Source of the DNA: Pseudobacteriovorax antillogorgiicola
Lineage (GTDB): Bacteria; Bdellovibrionota_B; Oligoflexia; Oligoflexales; RGVZ01
NCBI GenBank assembly: GCA_945898195.1
Contig: CAMDHM010000002.1
Location: 64,001-128,000 of the forward strand
Direction of reading: 5' to 3'
DNA: 64,000 nt
In this document: positions 1 to 9,378 of the stretch, piece after piece
Layout of the letters: every line of letters begins with the position of its first letter
How positions within the stretch are numbered: the first letter of the stretch is position 1
The notes under the pieces: model-generated
Told to the model about the DNA's origin: nothing
Databases searched by the model: none
The model's input: the letters and a program-made list of their open reading frames with translations, nothing else
Made by a program: the position numbers and the translations under genes

Positions 1-156
1 CGAAAGCGGATTGGCTTCACAGGAGTTGTCCTGGAATCAGCCTACGGCGATGGCTACCGCCTTTCGACAGGAAGTGGTTGCGAGGCAGCCAGTGGCCGAA
101 TAACTGCCTCGCAGGGCGGTTCAACCGGAATTGGTCGCTCGGCAGAGCGGTCCTAA
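1..156 (+). ncRNA. Possible structured RNA, 5' end cut by window edge; family unknown
   Basis: The segment is dense in base-pairing: 1-9 with 57-66 (one bulge), 13-16 with 39-42, 20-24 with 29-33, 79-88 with 104-113 (perfect 10-bp inverted repeat, 15-nt loop) and 133-140 with 145-152 (8 bp, two G-U pairs, GGCA loop). The first three nest. I could not match it to tmRNA, RNase P, SRP, 6S or any riboswitch consensus I know, and no T-tract follows the last hairpin. Frame 1 is also open from base 1 to a TAA at 154-156 (51 codons rich in Gly and Ser), so the tail of a protein gene is the alternative. The strand is assumed from the downstream gene. Confidence 0.3.
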
Positions 157-264
157 GCAAGTTGGTAACCACAGTTAACTGCTCGGAATCACTAAGTTAA
201 TGTAATACTAGAAGCGTCTATGGCTCTAACTTTAGCCGCAACTGGCAACCTCTGGAGTCCAGAC

Positions 265-1806
265 ATGATGGTTGAAAATCGCGACGAAATTGCACTGTTG
301 TTCATCGACGACGATCCCTTCATGAGAGACAAGGTCAAAGGCGATCTTGAGGGCGCTCAGGCTTTTGATGGGCGACATTTCGCGGTGCGCCTTTCAGGCG
401 ATCCTGCGGATGCACTGGCCCAGGCTAACGCATTAGGAAAAGTTTTGGGGCGGGATTTTGTCGCCCTTGTGGACCTGTCGCTGGAGGGCAAAAAAACTTC
501 CGGCATGGAACTAATTCGTGGCATTCGTGCCTGCCATCCGCTGGCTTGTATCATCGCCTTTTCTGATTTTGACGATCCTCAAACGGTGCGCGATTGCCTT
601 CTTTCCGGTGCAGATGACTTCATTTCAAAAAGGTCGGAAGGCGACGAATTGATCCACCGAATTAACATGGCTGGAAATATTCTGCGCCAGGCCATCGCAA
701 AACCCAATCAGGCGTCAGTCGGCGGAGCTTCACCCATCCATCGGAGCTCGACGATGGACATGCTGGCCAAGCGTGGGGCGAGAATCATTCCCTCGGCCGT
801 ATCCTCTATCTTGGTCTACGGCGAATCTGGCACCGGCAAAGAAGTTGTCGCCGATGTTTTCGCCAACCTCGTGGGAAAGGCCGTGCCTTTCCTTAGGGTC
901 AATTGCGGCGCCATTGCACCGACCCTGTTGGAGAGCGAATTGTTTGGCCACATGCGCGGCGCATTTACTGGCGCGGCCTCGGATCGCCGTGGTTTTTTTG
1001 AGGCGGCATCCGGAGGTTGGATTTTTCTGGACGAGGTGGCCATGCTGACCCCATCAGCCCAGGTGGCTTTGCTTCGGGTTCTTGAAAATCATGAGGTGGT
1101 TCGCCTTGGCTCTTCGAAACCTGTTCGGGTGGATGTTCGAATCATTGCTGCAACCAATGAAAGGCTCGATCAGCTGGTCGCCTCGGGACGCTTTAGAAAG
1201 GACTTATGGCAAAGGTTGCGCGAGGTCGAAATTGAATTGCCTGCATTGAGAGAGCGCCGCGGGGAAATTCCTGGGCTCGTGCAGCACTTTTGTAAGATTA
1301 TGCCAGGCGGACCCTACGATGTTACCGAAACCGTGATGGATATCTTGGCGGCGGCACCGTGGTCGGATGGCAACGTCCGCGAGTTGCGCAACTGCCTTCG
1401 CGCCATGACGGAATTTGCGACACCAGATCGGCGATTGACGCCGCTGTCGCTGCCAAAATGGTTGTGGTCCGAGGAGGCAAATGAATATCAGGACATCGAT
1501 TTAAAGGCGGCAAGCAGTATTGATGATGGCGCCACTTCTGTTAACACCGTTCGATCCATGCAGATTGAAATTCCTGCATCGTTGCCAAATCCGTATCAGT
1601 ATGAAGATCTTTGTGATTTGGCGTTGGTTGCCCTAGTGCGTCGGATCTTTAGAGAACGGGGGAAAGTTTCCCTGCGTTCCTTGTCGCGCCTCATTGGTTT
1701 ATCGCGTGGGACATTGACTTTGAAGCTACGCGCCGCAATGGATAAAAACCTTGTCGGCATTGACGAAATTCAGAGCCTGTTTGCCATCCAGGCCAAAGAC
1801 GACTGA
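265..1806 (+). CDS. Sigma-54-dependent response regulator (NtrC family)
   Basis: A 513-residue transcription activator that would remodel sigma-54 RNA polymerase after phosphorylation by an unknown kinase. An N-terminal receiver domain (about 1-130) carries the acidic cluster at 15-17, phospho-acceptor Asp70, Ser100 and Lys122. The AAA+ domain has Walker A GESGTGKE from residue 186, the sigma-54 contact loop GAFTGA from 232 and Walker B IFLDE from 253, so all key residues are present. The last 50 or so residues form a Fis-like helix-turn-helix. I chose the ATG at 265 because GGAG lies 7 bases ahead; an in-frame ATG at 220 has no good ribosome site and would add 15 residues. No histidine kinase is adjacent, so the partner is unknown. 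Confidence 0.9.
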   Translation: MMVENRDEIALLFIDDDPFMRDKVKGDLEGAQAFDGRHFAVRLSGDPADALAQANALGKVLGRDFVALVDLSLEGKKTSGMELIRGIRACHPLACIIAFSDFDDPQTVRDCLLSGADDFISKRSEGDELIHRINMAGNILRQAIAKPNQASVGGASPIHRSSTMDMLAKRGARIIPSAVSSILVYGESGTGKEVVADVFANLVGKAVPFLRVNCGAIAPTLLESELFGHMRGAFTGAASDRRGFFEAASGGWIFLDEVAMLTPSAQVALLRVLENHEVVRLGSSKPVRVDVRIIAATNERLDQLVASGRFRKDLWQRLREVEIELPALRERRGEIPGLVQHFCKIMPGGPYDVTETVMDILAAAPWSDGNVRELRNCLRAMTEFATPDRRLTPLSLPKWLWSEEANEYQDIDLKAASSIDDGATSVNTVRSMQIEIPASLPNPYQYEDLCDLALVALVRRIFRERGKVSLRSLSRLIGLSRGTLTLKLRAAMDKNLVGIDEIQSLFAIQAKDD

Positions 1807-1810
1807 TTTT

Positions 1811-2167
1811 TTAGGAGAGGCGCTCTTCCCAGCCCTTACGCTTGAAAAACTTTCCGCGGAATTTTTTGTGGTTGGGATTTTCAACGACAAATCCACGCCC
1901 GCGTTCATCGTCAACCCAATCGATTGTAGATCCGCGGACATACTTGGCCGTGTCCGGATCAAGGATAGTCGTGACATCGTCAAACGCCTCGATGAGATCT
2001 ACATCCTGGCGGGTGTCAAAGCTGACTCCGTACTCAAAACCGTCACAGCCTTTCGCCGAAAGATAAACGCGCAGATCAAAGCCTGCCCATTCTGGATTTC
2101 CAGCTCTCAGGGTTCGGGCGGCTTCGAGGGCTCCCGGGGTCAGGGTGACCAGCAGCTCCTGGTTCAT
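1811..2167 (-). CDS. HesB/IscA/ErpA-like A-type carrier, C-terminal cysteine pair missing
   Basis: A 118-residue protein of the A-type Fe-S carrier fold. The first conserved cysteine is present in AKGCDGFEYG (Cys41), but the C-terminal Cys-x-Cys that normally completes the cluster site is replaced by a Lys/Arg/Phe-rich tail (NPNHKKFRGKFFKRKGW). Canonical Fe-S transfer is therefore doubtful; a structural or regulatory role is possible. The start at 2167 has AAAGG 7 bases upstream; an ATG at 2173 overlaps the stop of the upstream transporter gene (ATGA), so the two are probably translated together. It converges on the sigma-54 regulator gene, ending 4 bases from it. Confidence 0.75.
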   Translation of the reverse strand: MNQELLVTLTPGALEAARTLRAGNPEWAGFDLRVYLSAKGCDGFEYGVSFDTRQDVDLIEAFDDVTTILDPDTAKYVRGSTIDWVDDERGRGFVVENPNHKKFRGKFFKRKGWEERLS

Positions 2168-2169
2168 TT

Positions 2170-2856
2170 TCATACCTTTAAGGAGAACGGTGTGAAGTTG
2201 GTGTCGTAGTCGTAATAGTCTTCGTTCTCTGCCCGTTTAATGGCAGCTACCACGCGGTAGGTCAAGGGGGTCGCCAGAATCTCCCATAGGACCTTGAGGG
2301 CATAGTTGGTCAAAGCGACCGTGATCAGGGTTTCGTGACTCCAGATTCCGATAAATGCAAGGGGATAAAAGATTGTTGAATCAACGGCTTCCCCGAAAAC
2401 CGTGGAGCCAATGGTGCGGACCCACAGGAACCTGCCCTTGGTCCAAATCTTTAGCTTTGCCAAGACAAATGAATTTGTGAACTCACCGGCGAAATAGGCA
2501 ATCATCGAGGCGGCGACGATCCTTGGGGTGGATCCAAAGACCTGCTCAATGGCGGACTGGCCTTTATAATCTGCTGCGGCCGGCAGGTGAATCACAACCC
2601 AGGTCATAAGGGCCGAAAAAATGAGAGCAGCAAATCCAGTCCAAACAACCCGCCTGGACCGCGCGTAGCCATAAACCTCAGTCAAGATATCGCCAAAAAG
2701 GTAGCTGATCGGAAAAAACAAATTGCCTCCCCCAAAGGTCAGGCCGCCAACTGTAACCACCTTGCTCACACCAATCAGGTTTGAGCAAAGCAGGACTGTG
2801 ACAAAAATGGCCATGATCAGGTCGTAATATTTGTAGACGCGGCGATGTTCAGACAT
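2170..2856 (-). CDS. yhhQ: YhhQ-family queuosine precursor (VUT-type) transporter
   Basis: A 228-residue inner-membrane protein with about six hydrophobic segments. The stretches CSNLIGVSKVV, FPISYLFGDILTEVYGY and GEAVDSTIFYP are the signature of the COG1738 family, whose E. coli member YhhQ imports precursors of the tRNA base queuosine. The ATG at 2856 (MSEHRRVYKYYD) is preferred because a longer reading frame, back to 2946, has a non-family N-terminus and runs into the divergent cytochrome gene. Its stop overlaps an ATG of the A-type carrier gene, making a two-gene unit. Substrate is inferred from family only. Confidence 0.85.
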   Translation of the reverse strand: MSEHRRVYKYYDLIMAIFVTVLLCSNLIGVSKVVTVGGLTFGGGNLFFPISYLFGDILTEVYGYARSRRVVWTGFAALIFSALMTWVVIHLPAAADYKGQSAIEQVFGSTPRIVAASMIAYFAGEFTNSFVLAKLKIWTKGRFLWVRTIGSTVFGEAVDSTIFYPLAFIGIWSHETLITVALTNYALKVLWEILATPLTYRVVAAIKRAENEDYYDYDTNFTPFSLKV

Positions 2857-2934
2857 TGCTTTGGTCCGCCGTCTTTCCGGGGTAAAATCTGCTGGTTCGT
2901 GGAACCCTCTGTCACTCGTAGGAATAAAGCTACC

Positions 2935-4404
2935 TTGCAACGGCAATCACGACAATGGAATCAATGGTTTTTGTGGGCCACGTTGCTGCTCCAGATGTGG
3001 CCGTCTGTCGCGGCGGCCCAGGCCTATAGTTGGTTGGCCTACGGGGATTTTCGTGGTCAATTTGAACCTTGTGGATGCGACCCTCGGACGGATCTTGGCG
3101 GGGTGCAGCGACTTGCTGGTTTCGTCCAGCGCGAGAGGGCGCTGAATCCAGAGGTTTCCTTTTTTGATCTGGGCAACAACATTGCCCCGCCCCATGCGGA
3201 GGGCGACCGGGCCACGCAGGAAATCAAAGACCAATATATTTTAGAGGCACTCGTTCGGATCAATCCAGCTGCCATGCTGCCTGGGCGTTTTGAATTGCTG
3301 CGTGCAAAATGGTTTGGCGAGGCTTGGAGCCGTTTAAAATCCCAATCAAAAGCGGGCGGTCCCCTGCCCTATGTCCTCTCAAACCTAAATGATGCGTCTG
3401 TCCCGCAGTGGTTGAAGGACACCGCAAGGCCGTACCTTAAAACCAACGGCGTGGCCGTGTTTGGGTTCACTTGGGACAAGGAACTTGCGTCATTTTTGTT
3501 GCCGGCGAATTCATCTGCTGGAATCAAACGCCTGAGGATTCTCGTTCGCAACGAAGAGCTCAAGGGTCTTCGCAAAATTCTTTTGTTTAGCGGACCGGAC
3601 GATCAATTGAAGTCCTTGCTGAAAATAAACCTCTTTGATGAAATCATCTCTAGCAACCGTGCCTTCGACGCCGCAAAACCTGATCAGCCGGACCGTATCA
3701 ACGAGGATCGCTCTATCCTTCGCCTGACCTCTGCTCGTGGGCAGAAGGTGTTTCAAACTCAACTTGGTGGGCAAGGCGTTTTGCGAGGTGGCGCCGCCCG
3801 ACGGGTAGAAGCAAAGTCGCTGGAAGTTCTTTTATCAAGGGAAACGACCAGCCCCGGTGTGTTGGATCCCTTTGCCTCAAAAACTGTCAGTTGGCTGGAA
3901 CGAGATTCTTTGAATCCAGATGTTTGGAGTGGCTTTTTTAAGGCCTATGAATCAGCCTTAAAAGATAGCTTCGGAGAGCATGCCAAGCTCCGTTTGGCAG
4001 ACCTGGCCAACACGCCTTATGCTGGGTCCCAGGCCTGCAAGGGATGTCACGCCGAAGCTTACGATGTATGGCTCAATTCAAAGCATTCAAATGCGTTCCA
4101 GGATCTCATTGCGAAGGGCAAAAACCACGATGCCGAATGCGTCGGGTGTCACGTTCTTGGTGGGTCAGAAAAAGGCGGATTCGTTTCGCAAGAGGCATCT
4201 CCCCAGTTCATGAACGTGCAGTGCGAGAATTGCCATGGACCCCGAAAGGAGCACGCGGCCAACCCGACCGTCAAACCAACTTGGAAGCCAGCAGGGAATG
4301 ATTTTTCAAAAATCTGTGTGGGCTGCCATCATCCGCCCCACAGCCCTGAATTCAACTACAAGGCCTATTGGGGAAAAATAATTCATGGCCAAATGGCGAA
4401 TTAG
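2935..4404 (+). CDS. Tetraheme cytochrome c protein with N-terminal nucleotidase-like region
   Basis: A 489-residue exported electron-transfer protein. Four CxxCH haem sites lie at residues 368, 402, 430 and 461, in a cytochrome c554-like C-terminal domain. The N-terminal 300 residues start with GDFRGQFEPCGCDPRTDLGG, typical of UshA/5'-nucleotidase-like modules fused to multihaem cytochromes, but I do not see the full metallophosphatase ligand set, so catalysis is doubtful. I propose a TTG start at 2935, which gives a compact signal peptide ending near VAAAQA; the in-frame ATG at 2845 would overlap the divergent yhhQ start. Partner redox proteins are not encoded next to it. Confidence 0.75.
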   Translation: MQRQSRQWNQWFLWATLLLQMWPSVAAAQAYSWLAYGDFRGQFEPCGCDPRTDLGGVQRLAGFVQRERALNPEVSFFDLGNNIAPPHAEGDRATQEIKDQYILEALVRINPAAMLPGRFELLRAKWFGEAWSRLKSQSKAGGPLPYVLSNLNDASVPQWLKDTARPYLKTNGVAVFGFTWDKELASFLLPANSSAGIKRLRILVRNEELKGLRKILLFSGPDDQLKSLLKINLFDEIISSNRAFDAAKPDQPDRINEDRSILRLTSARGQKVFQTQLGGQGVLRGGAARRVEAKSLEVLLSRETTSPGVLDPFASKTVSWLERDSLNPDVWSGFFKAYESALKDSFGEHAKLRLADLANTPYAGSQACKGCHAEAYDVWLNSKHSNAFQDLIAKGKNHDAECVGCHVLGGSEKGGFVSQEASPQFMNVQCENCHGPRKEHAANPTVKPTWKPAGNDFSKICVGCHHPPHSPEFNYKAYWGKIIHGQMAN

Positions 4405-4688
4405 TTTTCCGTGGGGATGCACTCAATAATCAGAGGCGAACAGTAGTAACTAGTCGTCAGGACTCCAGTGACAACCTCTCCTGGAAAGCAACTGATGTTG
4501 TTGGTCAAGCGCCTTGTGCCGGTTCGTACGGTGCAGTTGCCCCGTCGACTTGCAGGGTCGGTATTTTCTACGGTAGGGACGCTGTTTTGAGCCCGGCTGG
4601 CGACGCTGCTCAGCGCTACGGCGACGGCAATTCCGAAACTGAAGCCTATGATCAAAGTACCAAATTTTCTGGCATTCAAAATTTTCAC
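4401..4688 (-). CDS. Small secreted four-cysteine protein, unknown function
   Basis: A 95-residue protein with a signal peptide (hydrophobic core GTLIIGFSFGIAVAVALSS, likely cleavage after SRA) and a mature part of about 65 residues with four cysteines, suggesting two disulphides. The GTG start at 4688 has GGAG 5 bases upstream and overlaps the stop of the glycosyltransferase gene (GTGA), so translation is probably coupled to it. A longer frame starting at 4721 would lie inside that gene. I do not recognise a family. It meets the tetrahaem cytochrome gene tail to tail with a 4-nt overlap. Confidence 0.55.
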   Translation of the reverse strand: MKILNARKFGTLIIGFSFGIAVAVALSSVASRAQNSVPTVENTDPASRRGNCTVRTGTRRLTNNISCFPGEVVTGVLTTSYYCSPLIIECIPTEN

Positions 4689-6175
4689 GGTGTCTCCATT
4701 TCTTGAGGTCCATAAATCCAAAACGATTCATCTAAAATGCGCCATGCAGATTTCTTGGCTGGGGCAAGAAGTTTCAATCCGAACTTTTCGGGTTCAAGCA
4801 CGCGCCAATTGGACACAAATAACGGTCCATCAAATTTCCCCCAATTTTTGAAATGAGTAGGTAACAAGCGAAGAACTTTATCAATGCTAATTGAATGATT
4901 AATTGCCATTTCATCTACCGCATTTGATTTCTTATCCCAAAAATCAAAAGTCCCCTCGCGGTTGATCACCGGATACCAGAATTTCCGGTCGGCGGACAAG
5001 TACGGCAAAATTGCCGCACAATTTCGCGGAATCCAACATACGACCTGACGGCCGCTGGCTGGGGCGGAGTTAAGAACTGCTGCCACTTCATGGGCGTCGG
5101 AAAAGTTCCCAGTCGTCTCGAGCTCCCACACGCTGGCGACAACCGGTAAATTCCAGGCGCAGACCATCCACATGGCAATAGGCGCGAGGCGGCGACGGTG
5201 AAACAGCGGCAGCTCAGCACTAGCCCGTGTTGGAGCTGTCATCCACATGCACGCGCACAGCCAGACGAGAAAAAGCCCGGAGTGGCGGAGGCTCCCGCTA
5301 TAATATTTGAAGACAAATATGGCCCCGATGATGCCCGCTCCCGATAAGAATAGGCCTACAGCGCGATCAAATTCGCGGTTTGAGGCAAGGATCAAGGCAT
5401 AAACTGAAACGGCGAGGACAAACGTAAGGGAGCTCGCCGACTCGAAGGGAAGGATGCTCTGAGCGATCGAATCACGAAAGTTCATGGGTATGAAATGCTC
5501 AAAGAAGTCTGCCGAGAACTGGCCTTTACCGGAAGGCCATAGGATGGCCACTGACAGGGCGAAAAGAAGCAGAAAAATTCGCTCTGATTTGAGCCATTGC
5601 CTAAAAAAATTCACCCATCTTTTATTTTCTGAAAAAGCCGTGACGCCGCGGTCTAAGAAAAGCACGGCGGCAAACCCAAGAAAATGCACCGTGCTGAAAC
5701 ACATCAGAGTATGCGGCAGAATGAGTCGGACAGCGTTGTTTCGGTGTCTGGAGCGGTAAATGGCTGAATAGAGAAATAATCCCAGAATTCCCAAACTGTA
5801 GTTTCGTGCGACCACCGGAAATTCGTACGAAAAAACGAGTGACAACATGACTGGGACGATGAAAATTAAATCGAGTCCAGATTTAAAAAGCAACAGTCCC
5901 GTCGCAAGGCACATCGCAAGCAGGTTAAGCCCCTGCATCCATCGAAAACTAAGTCCCGCAGCGGCAAAAGGTTTTAGTAGCAGGTACCAAAGCGGCGGGT
6001 GACCAGCATCTGGCATGATCTTGAAGATATCGAGCAACGATCCGTCCCGCGCCAACAACCAGGAGTCCGCCTCATCCCGCCAAAGCTCATGATTAGCCGT
6101 GAGCCATACTGTCAAGACAACGTAGGCCCCAAAGAGAAGCCAGCGCAGGGTTATGTCACGAGAGGAATTTTTCAA
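4685..6175 (-). CDS. GT-C (family 39/ArnT-like) membrane glycosyltransferase
   Basis: A 496-residue polytopic membrane protein. The N-terminal loop LWRDEADSWLLARDG followed by DAGHPPLWYLLLKP is the acidic-motif/HPPL arrangement of polyprenyl-phosphate-sugar-using GT-C enzymes (PMT and ArnT relatives), which face the periplasm. About ten hydrophobic helices follow and then a soluble C-terminal domain of roughly 130 residues. The start is a TTG at 6175, overlapping the end of meaB by 20 bases. The acceptor (lipid A, protein or glycan) cannot be told from sequence. It is the third gene of a unit mcm-meaB-this gene-small secreted protein. Confidence 0.75.
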   Translation of the reverse strand: MKNSSRDITLRWLLFGAYVVLTVWLTANHELWRDEADSWLLARDGSLLDIFKIMPDAGHPPLWYLLLKPFAAAGLSFRWMQGLNLLAMCLATGLLLFKSGLDLIFIVPVMLSLVFSYEFPVVARNYSLGILGLFLYSAIYRSRHRNNAVRLILPHTLMCFSTVHFLGFAAVLFLDRGVTAFSENKRWVNFFRQWLKSERIFLLLFALSVAILWPSGKGQFSADFFEHFIPMNFRDSIAQSILPFESASSLTFVLAVSVYALILASNREFDRAVGLFLSGAGIIGAIFVFKYYSGSLRHSGLFLVWLCACMWMTAPTRASAELPLFHRRRLAPIAMWMVCAWNLPVVASVWELETTGNFSDAHEVAAVLNSAPASGRQVVCWIPRNCAAILPYLSADRKFWYPVINREGTFDFWDKKSNAVDEMAINHSISIDKVLRLLPTHFKNWGKFDGPLFVSNWRVLEPEKFGLKLLAPAKKSAWRILDESFWIYGPQEMETP

Positions 6176-7139
6176 CGATGCGCCCCGCGGCAGTGGATGG
6201 TGCGACAGCGCCTTTGGTCACGGCGGCTTCTGATTCCGAGATTAAGTCAGCTAAAGTTGGATTACGTTTGACCGCATCCAGCAACTGGTCTTGCACTTCC
6301 TGGTGGAACCAGTGGAGCATCTGTTTCTTGCGGCGTGATTCAAACTTACCGCTGCCCTTGTTTTTTGCGTGCGCTTTTGAAAGGGCATCAAGGATACTTT
6401 CGATTCCGTTTCCTGTGACACTGGAACAAGCAATGACCTCTGGTGCTGGTTGTCCGGAGGTTGCAAAATAAGACAGGGCGTTCATCAGCTCTGACTGGGC
6501 CTTGCGGGCTGAGGGCAACAGGTCCCCGTCGGCTTTGGTGACAATGACAAAATCGGCCAGTTCGAGATTTCCGCGTTTGATTCCCTGCAGGTCATCACCG
6601 CTGTTTGGTTGATGCAACAAAAGAAAAAAGTCGACCATGGATGCAACGGCGCTCTCGGCCTGACCGACGCCAATGGTTTCCACGAGAACGACATCATGTC
6701 CGGCGGCTTCGGCTAGAAAAATACTTTCACGCGTTTGCCGGGCAACCCCCCCCGAGGCGTCGCCTCCCGGAGAAGGTCGGATGAAGGCCATCTCGTGACG
6801 CGATAGTTCTTCCATCCTTGTTTTGTCGCCAAGGATACTTCCCCCACTGACACGAGAGGTCGGGTCTACGGCAAGCACGGCAAGCTTGTGCCTTCCCTGC
6901 TGCAGAAACTTTTGACCGAGTGCCTCGATGAAAGTGCTTTTGCCAACTCCCGGTGGACCACTGATGCCTATGCGCAGGGATTTTCCAGCGTGGGGCATGA
7001 TGGCGGTCAGAAGGGTGCTTGCAGCCTTTTGATCGCGCTCGGCACGGCTTTCGATCAAGGTTATCGCGCGCGCTAGGGCGCGGCGGTCACCAGCGAGCAG
7101 GGACTTCAATAATTCGGGTTCATTTTTTTTCGAGGGCAC
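6156..7139 (-). CDS. meaB: Methylmalonyl-CoA mutase-associated G-protein chaperone MeaB
   Basis: A 327-residue P-loop GTPase of the MeaB/ArgK family, which gates cofactor loading and protects adenosylcobalamin methylmalonyl-CoA mutase. Seen motifs: G1 GPPGVGKST, the ArgK signature [29 protein letters not shown] (switch region) and VTKAD (G4). A GTG at 7139 with GGAG 7 bases upstream is preferred to an ATG at 7184 that lies further inside the mutase gene. The 20-bp overlap with the mutase gene supports coupled expression and matches the known partnership. Confidence 0.92.
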   Translation of the reverse strand: MPSKKNEPELLKSLLAGDRRALARAITLIESRAERDQKAASTLLTAIMPHAGKSLRIGISGPPGVGKSTFIEALGQKFLQQGRHKLAVLAVDPTSRVSGGSILGDKTRMEELSRHEMAFIRPSPGGDASGGVARQTRESIFLAEAAGHDVVLVETIGVGQAESAVASMVDFFLLLHQPNSGDDLQGIKRGNLELADFVIVTKADGDLLPSARKAQSELMNALSYFATSGQPAPEVIACSSVTGNGIESILDALSKAHAKNKGSGKFESRRKKQMLHWFHQEVQDQLLDAVKRNPTLADLISESEAAVTKGAVAPSTAAGRIVEKFLS

Positions 7140-9300
7140 GGATGATCTCCGTTGCGGCCGAAGAGATTTGAGTCCCTGGGCCAAAGATTGCAGACACGCC
7201 GGATTTTTTCAAAAAATCGTGATCGCCTTCGGGAATGATTCCGCCGACGATGACCCGGATGTCATCGGCCTTCATTTTTTTTAATTCTGCCATCAACTGG
7301 GGTATCAGAGTTTTGTGTCCAGCCGCTTGGGAAGAGATGCCCACCACGTGGACGTCGTTTTCCACGGCCTGCCGGGCGACTTCTTCTGGAGTTTGGAAGA
7401 GGGGGCCTATATCGACATCGAAACCAAGATCGGCAAGTCCAGTGGCGATGACCTTTGCTCCACGGTCGTGGCCATCTTGCCCCATTTTGGCGACAAGGAT
7501 TCGTGGCTGGCGGCCTTCCGTTTTGGCGAAGGCGGCAACCAGGGTGCGTGCAGCCTCGAATTGGGCGTTATTTTTCATTCCTCTAGAATACACGCTGCGG
7601 ACTAATTGTGTACCTGGCTTGTGGCGCCCAAAAACGCTGGCAAGTGTTTCAGATATTTCGCCGACCGTAGCACGCACGCGCGTCGCCTTGACGCTTAACT
7701 CCAGGAGGTTTCCGTTTCCTTCGGCGCCCTTTTTCAATTCAGCCAGGGCCGCGGCAACCTCGTTGGAATCGCGCCGCGCACGCACTTCTGCCAAACGTTT
7801 TTTCTGTGCCTTCAACACAACATCGTTGTCGATGTCCAAAACTTGGACTTTGTGGTCACCCGAGTTGTCGCTGAGGTATTTATTCACGCCGACAATGACG
7901 TCTCGTCCGCTATCGATCCTTGCCTGTTTGCGGGCAGCCGATTCCTCAATTCGCAATTTTGGGATTCCTGCCTTGATGGCGGCGACCATACCGCCGGCAT
8001 CTTCAATCTCTTGGATCAATTCCCTTGCGCGCTTCACGAGATCGGCCGTCAGGCTCTCTATGAACCAACTTCCGCCCAAGGGGTCTACAACGTGGGTGAT
8101 GTCGGTTTCGTCTTGCAGGATAAGTTGTGTGTTGCGGGCAATGCGCGCGGAAAAATCGGTGGGCAGGCCAATGGCTTCGTCTAGGGCATTGGTGTGCAAA
8201 GACTGGGTTCCACCAAAGATGCCTGCCATAGCCTCAATCGTAGTCCGGATAACGTTGTTATAGGGGTCTTGCTCGGTCAACGAGTATCCAGACGTTTGGC
8301 AGTGGGTGCGCAGCATTGTCGATTGCGGGTTTTGCGGATTGAAGGGTGCGATCAATTCATGCCACAGGGTTCTTGCGGCGCGTAATTTTCCAACTTCCAT
8401 GAAGAAGTTCATTCCAATGGCAAAAAAGAAGGACAAACGCGGGGCAAACTCGTCGATGGCAAGGCCGCGCGCCATTGCAAGGCGCACATACTCCAGGCCA
8501 TCCGCCAGCGTGTAGGCAAGCTCCAATGCCGAGTCAGCGCCGGCCTCTTGCATGTGGTAGCCACTGATGCTGATGGAGTTGAATCGCGGCATGTGTTTGG
8601 TCGCGTATTCGATCACATCCGCAACAATACGCATCGATGGTTCTGGCGGATAAATGAATGTATTGCGCACCATGTATTCTTTCAGAATGTCATTTTGGAT
8701 CGTTCCTGAAAGTTTTTCTGGCGGTACGCCCTGCTCTTCTCCCGCGACAATGTATCCGGCCATGATGGGCAGAACAGCGCCATTCATCGTCATCGACACA
8801 CTCATCTCGTCCAAGGGGATGCCGTCGAAGAGTATTTTCATGTCTTCAACGGAATCGATTGCCACACCCGCCTTGCCCACATCACCAACCACGCGGGGAT
8901 GGTCGGAGTCATAGCCTCGGTGCGTCGCCAGATCAAACGCGACGCTGAGGCCTTTTTGGCCGGCGGCCAGATTTCGCCGGTAAAAGGCGTTGGATTTTTC
9001 AGCCGTTGAAAATCCTGCGTATTGGCGGATCGTCCATGGCCGGTGGGTGTACATCGTGGCGCGTGGACCACGGGTGTACGGCGGGAAACCTGGCAGTCCA
9101 GGACCCGCCGTGCCAGCCAGTGAGCTCACGTCAAGGGCGGTGTACACCGGCCTTATGGTGATTCCTTCGGGAGTCGTGCGGTCGAGGGAGGTTGTTGGCT
9201 TTCCCGCCAGTTCCTTGGCAGCGAGCTTGTCCCATTTTTGCTTGTCTTCATGTGTCATGGCTTCAACATATCCAGCGACTGTCCGGTTTATTTCGATCAC
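7120..9300 (-). CDS. scpA: Methylmalonyl-CoA mutase, single-chain
   Basis: A 726-residue adenosylcobalamin enzyme that interconverts (R)-methylmalonyl-CoA and succinyl-CoA, feeding propionate, odd-chain and branched-chain breakdown into the TCA cycle. The TIM-barrel catalytic domain covers about 1-560 ([35 protein letters not shown]). The C-terminal B12 domain has the lower-ligand motif DGHDRG and GGIIPEGD. Length fits homomeric or alpha-chain enzymes. The listed start is a GTG at 9300; an ATG at 9258 (MTHEDKQKW) gives a family-typical N-terminus, and neither has a strong ribosome site. It leads the operon with meaB. No epimerase gene is in the window. Confidence 0.95.
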   Translation of the reverse strand: MIEINRTVAGYVEAMTHEDKQKWDKLAAKELAGKPTTSLDRTTPEGITIRPVYTALDVSSLAGTAGPGLPGFPPYTRGPRATMYTHRPWTIRQYAGFSTAEKSNAFYRRNLAAGQKGLSVAFDLATHRGYDSDHPRVVGDVGKAGVAIDSVEDMKILFDGIPLDEMSVSMTMNGAVLPIMAGYIVAGEEQGVPPEKLSGTIQNDILKEYMVRNTFIYPPEPSMRIVADVIEYATKHMPRFNSISISGYHMQEAGADSALELAYTLADGLEYVRLAMARGLAIDEFAPRLSFFFAIGMNFFMEVGKLRAARTLWHELIAPFNPQNPQSTMLRTHCQTSGYSLTEQDPYNNVIRTTIEAMAGIFGGTQSLHTNALDEAIGLPTDFSARIARNTQLILQDETDITHVVDPLGGSWFIESLTADLVKRARELIQEIEDAGGMVAAIKAGIPKLRIEESAARKQARIDSGRDVIVGVNKYLSDNSGDHKVQVLDIDNDVVLKAQKKRLAEVRARRDSNEVAAALAELKKGAEGNGNLLELSVKATRVRATVGEISETLASVFGRHKPGTQLVRSVYSRGMKNNAQFEAARTLVAAFAKTEGRQPRILVAKMGQDGHDRGAKVIATGLADLGFDVDIGPLFQTPEEVARQAVENDVHVVGISSQAAGHKTLIPQLMAELKKMKADDIRVIVGGIIPEGDHDFLKKSGVSAIFGPGTQISSAATEIIRALEKK

Positions 9301-9378
9301 TTTGGGGAACTTTGTCCCTTCGTTTCGCGCCTCAATTAACGTAGCATGGGACCCGGTTTGAGGGCGAAGGGAACCATC

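Noticed and set aside
117..127. CGGTTCAACCG taken as a tRNA T-arm
   Set aside because: It is a near-perfect palindrome with a one-base loop, and no acceptor or anticodon arm fits around it.
1751..2209. 152-codon plus-strand frame after the sigma-54 regulator
   Set aside because: It overlaps the regulator end and is antisense to the A-type carrier, which has a recognisable motif.
7235..8263. 342-codon open frame on the plus strand
   Set aside because: Antisense to the methylmalonyl-CoA mutase gene; Ser/Arg/Ala-rich translation typical of a shadow frame.
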